Origin: Eledone cirrhosa
Lineage: Eukaryota > Mollusca > Cephalopoda > Octopoda > Eledonidae
Direction of reading: 5' to 3'
NCBI GenBank assembly: GCA_964016885.1
Contig: OZ024747.1
Coordinates: forward strand, 856,251-920,250
Length of the DNA: 64,000 bases
The first letter of the stretch is position 1, and every line of letters begins with the position of its first letter. Shown piece by piece: positions 20,308-32,600 of the stretch. A program made the position numbers and the translations under genes. The notes below the pieces were generated by a model, which did not search any database, was not told where the DNA came from, and was given only the letters and a program-made list of their open reading frames with translations.

Positions 20308-21140
20308 ACCACTCCTGCACTTCTTCAGTTATATGGATGACATTTTTCAGCTAACTTCAACCCATGAAAATATTTGAAAATTCAACAATATTGATGACTG
20401 TATAAACTTTGAAGTTTCTCAGCAATACCAGATCACATTTTCTGGTTGATTTCCAACTCAAAATCACAGAAAAAGGATGCATCAGTACAAAATTCTTTAG
20501 GAAGGCAACATACAGGACTTATTTGTGCACTTCAGCCCTACACACCAGAACCAAAATTGTCAATGTAGAGAGTGGAGCTCTCCCAGTTACCAAATATAGT
20601 AACACTAGGAACCGTACCACCAGTACAAAGAGTTTCAGTCCTGGTAGAAAATGACTACACAGCATTTATCACCAAATACTAAGAGGCCAAGAGGAAAATA
20701 CAACTGGAGTATTCCAGACTCTCATTGAGGATCAAGCTGCACACAACAATAATATATACTAACTACCATCTCAGATTATAAGTAGTGTACAACTTGTAAC
20801 AATTGTAGTGGCTCATACATTGTAAAGACTATTCACAAGCTACATTTATGATTAAAGAACACATCTACACGAGTTCTTCTGTTAAAAATGTCACATCCAA
20901 GATACCAAAGTTACCCTAGAGGGCATAGAATGAAACATTGGAAACTTACGAGTCAAAGAGGCTCTCCTCATCAATAGATTAAGACCTCTCATTAACAGCA
21001 GATGACTATTGTGATTATACCAGTCTGTGCATGTCACCATCCCTCCGACCCAATATTTCTGTAGAAGAACTCAGTTCACTATTACCATCACACACCATTT
21101 CCTTTCTTTTGAAAAAGGGATCCTAACTCTGAAATATCAT
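20308..21140 (+). pseudogene. decayed Penelope-like retroelement (RT plus GIY-YIG endonuclease)
   Basis: Translated in pieces. FFSYMDDIF at about 20320-20348 is the RT active-site motif. From 20427, FLVDFQLKITEKG then FRKATYRTYL matches the 'LDF...RKPTYTD' region typical of Penelope-like RT. About 20790-20840 gives CNNCSGSYIVKTIHKLH, the start of a GIY-YIG-type domain. At 20937-21003, NIGNLRVKEALLINRLRPLI matches the 'LRxKEAxxIxxLKPxLN' end of that domain. Stops and frameshifts separate every piece, so it is dead. It ends near 21105-21135 with TTGAAAAAGGGATCCTAACTCTGAAAT, resembling the CTGA...GAAAC module of the foldbacks. Family assignment is from motif memory; a protein search would settle it. 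Confidence 0.75.
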
Positions 21141-21224
21141 AAGGACAGACATTCAGATAAATTTTCCAGATGATCTTCAATATTGCAGCAATATAGTTAT
21201 ATACATAATAGAATTAATATTTAT

Positions 21225-21345
21225 ATACTCCACAGAAAATGCCTGCACTAGGATAGGAACCGACATCTTCCAGCCCCCTAATTGGTTGTCCACGTCATAT
21301 CCACTATACTTACTCTATAGTACCTCCTCAATAACCATAACCTTG
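21225..21345 (-). mobile_element. tRNA-like sequence, possible SINE head
   Basis: On the minus strand: GTAAGTATAGTGGATATGACG (A-box-like), then GATGTCGGTTCCTATCCTAGTGC (B-box-like). Spacing fits a tRNA-type promoter, but I could not fold a cloverleaf convincingly and saw no second copy. Confidence 0.33.
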
Positions 21346-21954
21346 AAAGCCCCCCATAACCCGTTTGGAGAGATGAGCTAGTGTGGAAGTGGCAGACAAA
21401 GTTTCATAAGATGTCCAGTGCCTACAGTGTCTATTTGTGTCTTCCTTGCTGTGTAAAAATTGTCCAAATGACCAGACCAATGGTCAGATAGTGACAGAGT
21501 GAGGAGGAGGAGGGTGGTGGTGGGGTATATCCAGTGCAAGGTGAGGAAATATTGCTAAATAGACGAGGTAGTATTTGAAGGGGTGGAGAGTACAGAGAGA
21601 ACCCAATCAATTATACTAGACAATACAGATACACACACACACACACAATACACAACCACACATTATCCCCCTAACACAATACAAACACACACATTAGCTG
21701 GTCAGAGAGGGCATTTGTCTATCCTTTGCAGGCCAAAAATATACAGTACGGTCCATACTTAAGTTAGAGGACATTTAGTAGGAAGTAGTAAGGTGGTGGC
21801 AGGGTGGAATGGGAAGTTTATAATGATAGTGGAGGGTCTGGTGGTGGTAATGGTATTGTTGTTGTGTACACACACACATATACATTTATGTATACTCACA
21901 CACACACAATTTATGTATACTCATACACAATTTATGTATACTCTCCAAACACAT
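21346..21954. other. no recognisable gene
   Basis: (CA)n patches at 21630-21690 and 21870-21915, with TTTATGTATACTCACACACA repeated three times at 21884-21940. No coding motif. Confidence 0.5.

Positions 21955-22032
<78 letters not shown>
21955..22032. repeat. (TA)n microsatellite
   Basis: Nearly 75 bases of pure TA. A second shorter tract is at 22257-22281. Confidence 0.95.
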
Positions 22033-22034
<2 letters not shown>

Positions 22035-22074
22035 TTTTTAGCCCTAGGTCAGGCTGATTGAATAAACTTATGAT

Positions 22075-22260
22075 CAAAGATGTTCCAGCTGTGGACATCC
22101 TAACGTTTTCCCAGATACATTTCACTCAGGACCACATTATTCAATGTTGTACTATAGTGTGGTGTACAATAGTGAGATATGATACAACATATACTGTAGT
22201 ATTACAATATATCACTTGTTTCAAAGCCATTCCAGTTGTGACCATTCCATTTATTTTATA
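22075..22260 (+). mobile_element. dispersed repeat C fragments
   Basis: GATGTTCCAGCTGTGGACATCC at 22079 and CATTCCAGTTGTGACCATTCC at 22229 are two copies of one landmark word, 150 bases apart. They share it with 17935-17960 (minus) and 53405-53425. Confidence 0.5.
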
Positions 22261-22394
22261 TATATATATATATATATATATGACATTTTTATTGTTTAGT
22301 CAGTGAGAGAAGATCAATAGCTCAGGGCCTCTGAGACATGTAGGAGAGAAAGGTGAAGGTATCCTTTAACTAGGGACTTGATGTGAATATTTAC

Positions 22395-22520
22395 AAGGTG
22401 GACTCCATTAAAGGCACCCAAGGAGCAAGTGGAGGTATTAACCAAGTGATGGACTAAGTCTACCACACAAGGATTTGAACTCAAATTACAAAGAGCCAGA
22501 ACTTATACTGTAAGGGAATG
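22395..22520 (-). mobile_element. old SINE fragment, B-box region
   Basis: GGATTTGAACTCAAATTACAAAGAGCCAGAACTTATACTG matches the family 1 B-box neighbourhood in reverse. Confidence 0.5.
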
Positions 22521-22559
22521 TCCAATGTGTTTCCTGGTGTCACACAGTAATACAGAAGA

Positions 22560-22836
22560 CCCGACTTTCTACGGGAACAAGCCGAAGCATATAGACAATA
22601 TGCCTCCATCCCCTCCCATTGCAAAGTGGTTGTGGAGGTGTCACGACAAAAAAGCACCCAGCACTCACTGTAAATGAGGTTGGTGTTAGGAAGGGCATCC
22701 AGCTGCAGAAATCAAGCCAGAATCAGTTCCCGTATGAGCAAGACAAGGTCAGCCGACCAGCTACTGCTCACAACAGGACAACCCGTCTAACCCATGCTAG
22801 CGTGGAAGAATCGACATAAAACAGTGATGATGAGTG
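22560..22836 (+). mobile_element. LINE 3' end / LINE-tailed element
   Basis: CCGACTTTCTACGGGAACAAGCCGAAGC, ATAGACAATATGCCTCCATCCCCTCCC, GTTGTGGAGGTGTCACGAC, GGTTGGTGTTAGGAAGGGC, CCCGTCTAACCCATGCTAGC, ACATAAAACAGTGATGATGA. This colinear match to 41668-42005 includes the sequence directly after the LINE coding end, so it is a truncated LINE copy, not a SINE. Confidence 0.82.
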
Positions 22837-22964
22837 TGATTTCAGCTGACTGCTATATCTAACAGATCAAGTAACTACAAAGATGGTATGCTGCTTAATG
22901 TGCAAACATGTGCAGTTGCATTAAATTAACTAATTAACTAACTACTACCTAATGTGTATCTGAT

Positions 22965-23116
22965 TTAGAATAGGTACACCCTACCCCTGTATGTCATAAG
23001 AAGTGACTAAAAGGTGTCTGGAAGGGCATTCTCTTATCAAACATTGCCTCAGAAAATCCACATCCAACCCATGCCAGCCTGAAAACATTGACGTAAAAGC
23101 AATGATGATGATGTTG
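22965..23116 (+). mobile_element. LINE-tailed element, GAAGTGACTAAAAGG subfamily
   Basis: AGAATAGGTACACCCTACCCC, GTCATAAGAAGTGACTAAAAGG, CAACCCATGCCAGCCTGAAAAC, GACGTAAAAGCAATGATGATGATG. It is colinear with 11497-11630. Confidence 0.75.
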
Positions 23117-23247
23117 TTGTCTGACTGCCTTGACCCAGGAAACATCAGGCCACACTGAAGCATATGCTCTTCCACTTCTTGTGGAAATGACAGTGTCATA
23201 GGATGGTGTAGTCGATGATGTGGAAATATGTGTTAAGATCTGTATAT

Positions 23248-23360
23248 CATCTTTTTGACTGAGCTACAGTCCCTGGTCAAGTCCAGATCAAGATTGGTTG
23301 TCATCATCTTTTTGACTAAGCTGTAGTCCCTGGTCAAGTCCAGACCAAGGTTGGGTGTGG
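23248..23360. repeat. 57-bp direct duplication
   Basis: CATCTTTTTGACTGAGCTACAGTCCCTGGTCAAGTCCAGATCAAG starts at 23248 and a near copy starts 57 bases later at 23305. The following 23360-24160 holds TTTAACATGTTATCACGTGG-type sequence that could be part of an LTR, but I cannot find a second LTR or ends. Confidence 0.7.
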
Positions 23361-24162
23361 GGTATTTAACATGTTATCACGTGGTCATTGCACTCCACTA
23401 GCTAGCCAATGAGGCATGTCATGAAAAGTGTAAACCAAGGTTCTACAGAGGGTTAGTTGTGGTCACTATCAAAGATTATCACAGATTGTGTGGCCTAGCA
23501 CTTGCTAACACTTTCAGAATTATATTTCTAATGTAATATATAGTTTACATTTTTATCAATAATTTCAGTAAATTTAATAAAATAAATAAATTTTTCCTTA
23601 TTCAATTAGTGTTTAGAACAAAACTTAATAAAAGTTTCTCATATAGAATTATGATGAAAGGGTTTTAATTTAATATGAATATTTAAAATGAAAGGTTTTG
23701 TACAAGAGAAGCTGAGGTGGTGGTATTGAAAGCGTTAATAGAGAGTGAGATGCAGAGAGAGAAAGGGAGGAAAATAGAGGATGAGGAGAACACAAATAGA
23801 GCAATTGTGTATGTATAGATAGGTATATATGTAGATAGGTACGTGTGTGTGTGTGTGTAGATAAATATGTGATGTAAATATCACAGCATTGCCAGAATAT
23901 CTGGGATTCTTCAACACCAAACACTGCATAAGTTGTTTTAACTATAACTGTGAAACTATCAGTAGCAGTACTCTGCCACCAGCAACAATCAACATCACCA
24001 CCAACACTACCAATACCATAACCATCATCACTGCCCTCAATAAGACTAGCAACATCACCAATATCATCAGTGTCACATCCATTAACAAAAGGTTCTATGT
24101 CACATGAGAAGATAAAGAGCCAAGTGTACTGTTAAAAATAAACTTCTTACTATTTTAATATA

Positions 24163-27100
24163 TGTGTAAACTCTAGCTACAATTGTGTGTAAGCCTTAAC
24201 TACAGTTGTGTGTAAGCCTTAGCTACAGTTGTGTGTAAGCCTTAGCTACAGTTGTGTGTAAGCCCTAGCTACAGTTGTGTTAACCCTAGCTACAGTTGAG
24301 TTAACCCTAACTACAGTTGTGTGTAAGCCTTAACTACAGTTGTGTGAAAGCCTTAGCTACAGTTGTGTGTAAGCCTTAACTACAGTTGTGTGTAAGCCTT
24401 AGCTACAGTTGTATGTAAGCCTAGCTACAGTTGTGTTAACCCTAGCTACAGTTGAGTTAACCCTAACTACAGTTGTGTGTAAGCCTTAACTACAGTTGTG
24501 TGAAAGCCTTAGCTACAGTTGTGTGTAAGCCTTAACTACAGTTGTGTGTAAGCCTTAGCTACAGTTGTGTGTAAGCCCTAGCTACAGTTGTGTTAACCCT
24601 AGCTACAGTTGAGTTAACCCTAACTACAGTTGTGTGTAAGCCTTAACTACAGTTGTGTGTAAGCCATAGCTACAGTTGTGTAAGCCTTAGCTACAGTTGT
24701 ATGAAAGCCTTAACTACAGTTGTGTGTAAGCTTTAGCTACAGTTGTGTGTAAGCCTTAGCTACAGTTGTGTGTAAGCCTTAGCTACAGTTGTGTGTAAGC
24801 CTTAACTACAGTTGTGTGTAAGCCCTAGCTACATTTGTGTGTAAGCCTTAGCTACAGTTGTGTGTAAGCCTTAGCTACAGTTGTTTGTAAGCCTTAGCTA
24901 CAGTTGTGTGTAAGCCTTAGCTACAGTTGTATGAAAGCCTTAACTACAGTTGTGTGTAAGCCTTAGCTACAGTTGTGTGTAAGCCTTAGCTACAGTTGTG
25001 TGTAAGCCTTAGCTACAGTTGTGTGTAAGCCTTAGCTACAGTTGTGTGTAAGCCTTAACTACAGTTGTGTGTAAGCCTTAACTACAGTTGTGTGTAAGCT
25101 TAGCTACAGTTGTGTGAAAGCCTTAACTACAGTTGTGTGTAAGCCTTAGCTACAGTTGTGTGTAAGCCTTAACTACAGTTGTGTGTAAGCCCTAGCTACA
25201 TTTGTGTGTAAGCCTTAGCTACAGTTGTGTGTAAGCCTTAGCTACAGTTGTGTGAAAGCCTTAACTACAGTTGTTTGTAAGCCTTAGCTACAGTTGTATG
25301 TAAGCCTTAGCTACAGTTGTGTGTAAGCCTTAACTACAGTTGTGTGTAAGCCTTAACTACAGTTGTGTGTAAGCCCTAGCTACATTTGTGTGTAAGCCTT
25401 AGCTACAGTTGTGTGTAAGCCTTAGCTACAATTGTGTGAAAGCCTTAACTAAAGTTGTGTGTAAGCCCTAGCTACATTTGTGTGTAAGCCTTAGCTACAG
25501 TTGTGTGTAAGCCTTAGCTACAGTTGTGTGAAAGCCTTAACTACAGTTGTGTGTAAGCCTTAGCTACAGTTGTATGTAAGCCTTAACTACAGTTGTGTGT
25601 AAGCCTTAGCTACAGTTGTATGTAAGCCTTAACTACAGTTGTGTGTAAGCCCTAGCTACAGTTGTGTATAAGCCTTAACTACAGTTGTGTGTAAGCCTTA
25701 ACTACAGTTGTGTGTAAGCCTTAGCTACAGTTGTGTGTAAGCCTTAGCTACAGTTGTTTGTAAGCCTTAGCTACAGTTGTGTGTAAGCCTTAACTACAGT
25801 TGTGTGTAAGCCTTAGCTACAGTTGTATGAAAGCCTTAACTACAGTTGTGTGTAAGCCTTAGCTACAGTTGTATGTAACCCTTAGCTACAGTTGTGTGTA
25901 AGCCTTAGCTACAGTTGTGTGTAAGCCTTAGCTACAGTTGTGTGTAAGCCTTAGCTACAGTTGTGTGTAAGGCTTAACTACAGTTGTGTGTAAGCCTTAG
26001 CTACAGTTGTGTGTAAGCCTTAACTACAGTTGTGTGTAAGCCTTAGCTACAGTTGTATGAAAGCCTTAACTACAGTTGTGTGTAAGCCTTAGCTACAGTT
26101 GTGTGTAAGCCCTAGCTACAGTTGTGAGTAAGCCTTAACTACAGTTGTGTGTAAGCCTTAACTACAGTTGTGTGTAAGCCTTAACTACAGTTGTGTGTAA
26201 GCCCTAGCTACAGTTGTGTATAAGCCTTAACTACAGTTGTGTGTAAGCCTTAACTACAGTTGTGTGTAAGCCTTAGCTACAGTTGTGTGTAAGCCTTAGC
26301 TACAGTTGTGTGTAAGCCTTAACTACAGTTGTGTGTAAGCCTTAGCTACAGTTGTGTGTAAGCCTTAACTACAGTTGTATGTAAGCCTTAACTACAGTTG
26401 TATGTAAGCCTTAGCTACAGTTGCATGAAAGCCTTAGCTACAGTTGTATGAAAGCCTTAACTACAGTTGTATGTAAGCCTTAGCTACAGTTGTGTGGAAG
26501 CCTTAGCTACAGTTGTATGAAAGCCTTAACTACAGTTGTATGTAAGCCTTAGCTACAGTTGTATGAAAGCCTTAGCTACAGTTGTATGAAAGCCTTAACT
26601 ACAGTTGTATGTAAGCCTTAGCTACAGTTGTGTGAAAGCCTTAACTACAGTTGTATGAAAGCCTTAACTACAGTTGTGTGTAAGCCTTAACTACAGTTGT
26701 GTGTAAGCCCTAGCTACATTTGTGTGTAAGCCTTAGCTACAGTTGTGTGTAAGCCTTAGCTACAGTTGTGTGAAAGCCTTAACTACAGTTGTTTGTAAGC
26801 CTTAGCTACAGTTGTGTGTAAGCCTTAGCTACAGTTGTGTGTAAGCCTTAGCTACAGTTGTGTGTAAGCCTTAACTACAGTTGTGTGTAAGCTTTAGCTA
26901 CAGTTGTGTGTAAGCCCTAGCTACAGTTGTGAGTAAGCCTTAACTACAGTTGTGTGTAAGCCTTAACTACAGTTGTGTGTAAGCCTTAACTACAGTTGTG
27001 TGTAAGCCCTAGCTACAGTTGTGTATAAGCCTTAACTACAGTTGTGTGTAAGCCTTAACTACAGTTGTGTGTAAGCCTTAGCTACAGTTGTGTGTAAGCC

Positions 27101-29010
27101 TTAACTACAGTTGTGTGTAAGCCTTAGCTACAGTTGTGTGTAAGCCTTAGCTACAGTTGTGTGTAAGCCTTAACTACAGTTGTATGTAAGCCTTAACTAC
27201 AGTCGTATGTAAGCCTTAGCTACAGTTGTGTGTAAGCCTTAACTACAGTTGTATGAAAGCCTTAACTACAGTTGTATGTAAGCCTTAGCTACAGTTGTGT
27301 GAAAGCCTTAGCTACAGTTGTATGTAAGCCTTAGCTACAGTTGTGTGAAAGCCTTAGCTACAGTTGTATGAAAGCCTTAACTACAGTTCTATGTAAGCCT
27401 TAGCTACAGTTGTGTGAAAGCCTTAGCTACAGTTGTATGAAAGCCTTAACTACAGTTGTGTGAAAGCCTTAGCTACAGTTGTATGTAAGCCTTAACTACA
27501 GTTGTATGTAAGCCTTAGCTACAGTTGTGTGAAAGCCTTAGCTACAGTTGTATGAAAGCCTTAGCTACAGTTGTATGAAAGCCTTAACTACAGTTGTATG
27601 TAAGCCTTAGCTACAGTTGTATGAAAGCCTTAACTACAGTTGTATGTAAGCCTTAGCTACAGTTGTGTGAAAGCCTTAGCTACAGTTGTATGTAAGCCTT
27701 AACTACAGTTGTATGTAAGCCTTAGCTACAGTTGTATGAAAGCCTTAGCTACAGTTGTATGAAAGCCTTAACTACAGTTGTATGAAAGCCTTAACTACAG
27801 TTGTGTGTAAGCCTTAGCTACAGTTGTATGAAAGCCTTAACTACAGTTGTGTGTAAGCCTTAGCTACAGTTGTGTGTAAGCCTTAACTACAGTTGTGTGA
27901 AAGCCTTAGCTACAGTTGTGTGAAAGCCTTAACTACAGTTGTGTGTAAGCCCTAGCTACAGTTGTGTGAAAGCCTTAGCTACAGTTGTGTGTAAGCCCTA
28001 GCTACAGTTGTGTGTAAGCCCTAGCTACAGTTGTGTGTAAGCCCTAGCTACGGTTGTGTGTAAGCCTTAACTACAGTTGTGTGTAAGCCTTAGCTACAGT
28101 TGTGTGTAAGCCTTAACTACAGTTGTGTGTAAGCCTTAACTACAGTTGTGTGTAAGCCTTAGCTACAGTTGTGTGTAAGCCCTAGCTACAGTTGTGTGTA
28201 AGCCTTAACTACAGTTGTGTGTAAGCCCTAGCTACAGTTGTGTGTAAGCCTTAACTACAGTTGTGTGTAAGCCTTAGCTACAGTTGTGTGTAAGCCTTAG
28301 CTACAGTTGTGTGTAAGCCTTAACTACAGTTGTATGTAAGCCTTAACTACAGTTGTGTGTAAGCCTTAGCTACAGTTGTGTGTAAGCCTTAACTACAGTT
28401 GTGTGTAAGCCTTAACTACAGTTGTGTGTAAGCCTTAGCTACAGTTGTGTGTAAGCCTTAGCTACAGTTGTGTGTAAGCCTTAACTACAGTTGTATGTAA
28501 GCCTTAGCTACAGTTGTGTGTAAGCCTTAACTACAGTTGTGTGTAAGCCTTAGCTACAGTTGGGTGTAAACCTTAATTACAGTTGGGTGTAAGCCTTAAC
28601 TACAGTTGTGTGTAAGCCCTAGCTACAGTTGTGTGTAAGCCTTAGCTACAGTTGTGTGTAAGCCTTAACTACAGTTGTATGTAAGCCTTAGCTACAGTTG
28701 TGTGTAAGCCTTAACTACAGTTGTGTGTAAGCCTTAACTACAGTTGTGTGTCAGCCTTAGCTACAGTTGTGTGTAAACCTTAATTACAGTTGGGTGTAAG
28801 CCTTAACTACAGTTGTGTGTAAGCCCTAGCTACAGTTGTGTGTAAGCCTTAGCTAGAGATGTGTGTAAGCCTTAACTACAGTTGAGTTAAGCCTAACTAC
28901 AGTTGTGTTACCCCTAGCTACAGTTGTGTTACCCCTAGCTACAGTTGTGTGTGACCCCTAGCTACAGTTGTGTTAACCCTAGCTACAGTTGTGTGTGAAC
29001 CCTAGCTACT
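24163..29010. repeat. 23-bp satellite array, about 210 copies
   Basis: The unit is TTAGCTACAGTTGTGTGTAA + GCC. Common variants are TTAAC for TTAGC, GTATGAAAG for GTGTGTAAG, and CCTAGC. GTATGAAAG variants cluster at about 26.4-27.9 kb. The left edge shows a three-fold higher-order period of about 157 bases marked by GAGTTAACCCTAAC (24298, 24454, 24611). The right part shows a 207-base (9 x 23) period marked by TTAATTACAGTTGGGTG (28573, 28780). Degenerate GTGTTACCCC units lie at the right margin. No frame is open. Confidence 0.97.
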
Positions 29011-29247
29011 GTCCTATTCAAGGGTGGCAGTAAACAGACATCTCCTTCATGAACCAACAAACTGAACCTTTCATGGCAGCTCAGCAGCAGCAGCCACATC
29101 TCCCTGCAGCTGTAAAATAAATCGACAGTCTTTTTTCTATCCATAAGGGAATGTTACACAATTTTCTCAGCTATTATTTATACCAACCAACTGTGATATT
29201 TTCTGCACCTGAGATTCCTACCTTTTCTATGAATATATATATATATA

Positions 29248-29455
29248 CCATCATTATCGTCACTGTTTACTATCCATTTTCCATGCTTCTATAGATTAGA
29301 CAGGCTGCCATGTTATGAGACCAGACAGGTAAGGTGACCACGTCTTGCTTATACAATTTGATTTTAGCTTGCTTTTCTATGGTTGGATGCCCTTCCTAAT
29401 GCCAACCACCTTACAGTGCAGACTGGGTGGTTTTTAGCCATATCACCAGCACAAC
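29248..29455 (-). mobile_element. LINE-tailed element, reverse orientation
   Basis: Starts ATCATTATCGTCACTGTTTAC, then TGGTTGGATGCCCTTCCTAATGCCAACC and GGTGGTTTTTAGCCATATCACCAGCAC. This is the reverse complement of the family 3' half. Confidence 0.7.
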
Positions 29456-29461
29456 ACCTTA

Positions 29462-29503
29462 CACACACACATATATATATATATACATACATATATGTAT
29501 ATA

Positions 29504-29540
<37 letters not shown>
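29462..29540. repeat. (CA)n/(TA)n microsatellite
   Basis: ACACACACATATATATATATACATACATATATG and continuing TA tract. Confidence 0.92.
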
Positions 29541-29541
<1 letters not shown>

Positions 29542-29696
29542 AGGGAGATTCATAAAGATATATAGCTTTTATTGTGCAGTAATATCTAGTAAGAAGAAAG
29601 TGGTACACTTAGCTACCAACTGAATGTATATGGGTTCAATTCCTAATGAAGCTATCATTTTATATATATCCTTACAATTAAGTGTCTACATGCATA

Positions 29697-32600
29697 TGGT
29701 GACTGTATGTCTGCATGGAATACACACACACACACACATAATGACTGTCTGCATGGAATACACACACACACACACATAATGACTGTCTGCATGGAATACA
29801 CACACACACACATAATGACTGTCTGCATGGAATACACACACACACATAATGACTGTCTGCATGGAATACACACACACACATAATAACTGTCTGCATCGAA
29901 TACACACACACACACATAATGACTGTCTGCATGGAATACACACACACACATAATGACTGTCTGCATGGGATACACACACACACACATAATGACTGTCTGC
30001 ATGGAATACACACACACACACACATAATGATTGTCTGCATGGAATACACACACACACACATAATGACTGTCTGCATGGAATACACATACACACACACATA
30101 ATGACTGTCTGCATGGAATACACACACACACACACATAATGACTGTCTGCATGGAATACACACACACACATAATGACTGTCTGCATGGAATACACACACA
30201 CACACATAATGACTGTCTGCATGGAATACACACACACACACATAATGACTGTCTGCATGGAATACACACACACACATAATGACTGTCTGCATGGGATACA
30301 CACACACACACATAATGACTGTCTGCATGGAATACACACACACACACACATAATGATTGTCTGCATGGAATACACACACACACACATAATGACTGTCTGC
30401 ATGGAATACACATACACACACACATAATGACTGTCTGCATGGAATACACACACACACACACATAATGACTGTCTGCATGGAATACACACACACACATAAT
30501 GACTGTCTGCATGGAATACACACACACACATAATGACTGTCTGCATGGAATACACACACACACATAATGACTGTCTGCATGGAATACACACACACACATA
30601 ATGACTGTCTGCATGGAATACACACACACATAATGACTGTCTGCATGGAATACACACACACACACATAATGACTGTCTGCATGGAATACACATACACACA
30701 CACATAATGACTGTCTGCATGGAATACACACACACACACATAATGACTGTCTGCATGGAATACACACACACACACATAATGACTGTCTGCATGGAATACA
30801 CACACACACACATAATGACTGTCTGCATGGAATACACACACACACATAATGACTGTCTGCATGGAATACACACACACACATAATGACTGTCTGCATGGAA
30901 TACACACACACACATAATGACTGTCTGCATGGAATACACATACACACACATAATGACTGTCTGCATGGAATACACACACACACATAATGACTGTCTGCAT
31001 GGAATACACACACACACATAATGACTGTTTGCATGGAATACACACACACACACACATAATGACTGTCTGCATGGAATACACATACACACACACATAATGA
31101 CTGTCTGCATGGAATACACACACACATAATGACTGTCTGCATGGAATACACACACACACACATAATGACTGTCTGCATGGAATACACACACACACATAAT
31201 GACTGTCTGCATGGAATACACACACACACATAATGACTGTCTGCATGGAATACACACACACACATAATGACTGTCTGCATGGAATACACATACACACACA
31301 TAATGACTGTCTGCATGGAATACACACACACACATAATGACTGTCTGCATGGAATACACACACACACATAATGACTGTTTGCATGGAATACACACACATA
31401 ATGACTGTCTGCATGGAATACACATACACACACACATAATGACTGTCTGCATGGAATACACACACACACACACATAATGACTGTCTGCATGGAATACACA
31501 CACACACATAATGACTGTCATCATGGAATACACACACACACACATAATGACTGTCTGCATGGAATACACACACACACACACATAATCACTGTCTGCATGG
31601 AATACACACACACACACACATAATGACTGTCTGCATGGAATACACACACACACACATAATGACTGTCTGCATGGAATACACACACACACACATAATGACT
31701 GTCTGCATGGAATACACACACACACATAATGACTGTCTGCATGGAATACACACACACACACACATAATGACTGTCTGCATGGAATACACACACACACATA
31801 ATGACTGTCTGCATGGAATACATACACACACACATAATGACTGTCTGCATGGAATACACACACACATAATGACTGTCTGCATGGAATACACATACACACA
31901 CACATAATGACTGTCTGCATGGAATACACACACACACACAATGACTGTCTGCATGGAATACACACACACACATAATGACTGTCTGCATGGAATACACATA
32001 CACACACATAATGACTGTCTGCATGGAATACACATACAAACACACATAATGACTGTCTGCATGGAATACACACACACACATAATGACTGTCTGCATGGAA
32101 TACACACACACACACATAATAACTGTCTGCATGGAATACACACACACACACACACACACAATGACTGTCTGCATGGAATACACACACACACATAATGACT
32201 GTCTGCATGGAATACACACACACACACACATAATGACTGTCTGCATGGAATAGACACACACACATAATGACTGTCTGCATGGAATACACACACACACACA
32301 TAATGACTGTCTGCATGGAATACACACACACACACAATGACTGTCTGCATGGAATACACACACACACATAATGACTGTCTGCATGGAATACACACACACA
32401 CACAATGACTGTCTGCATGGAATACACACACACACACAATGAATGTCTGCATGGAATACACACACACACACACATAATGACTGTCTGCATGGAATACACA
32501 CACACACACACATAATGACTGTCTGCATGGAATACACACACACACATAATGACTGTCTGCATGGAATACACACACACACATAATGACTGTCTGCATGGAA

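Noticed and set aside
23360..23600. Solo LTR of a Gypsy-type element
   Set aside because: Some sequence feels LTR-like, but there is no TG...CA boundary pair, no target duplication and no second copy in the window.
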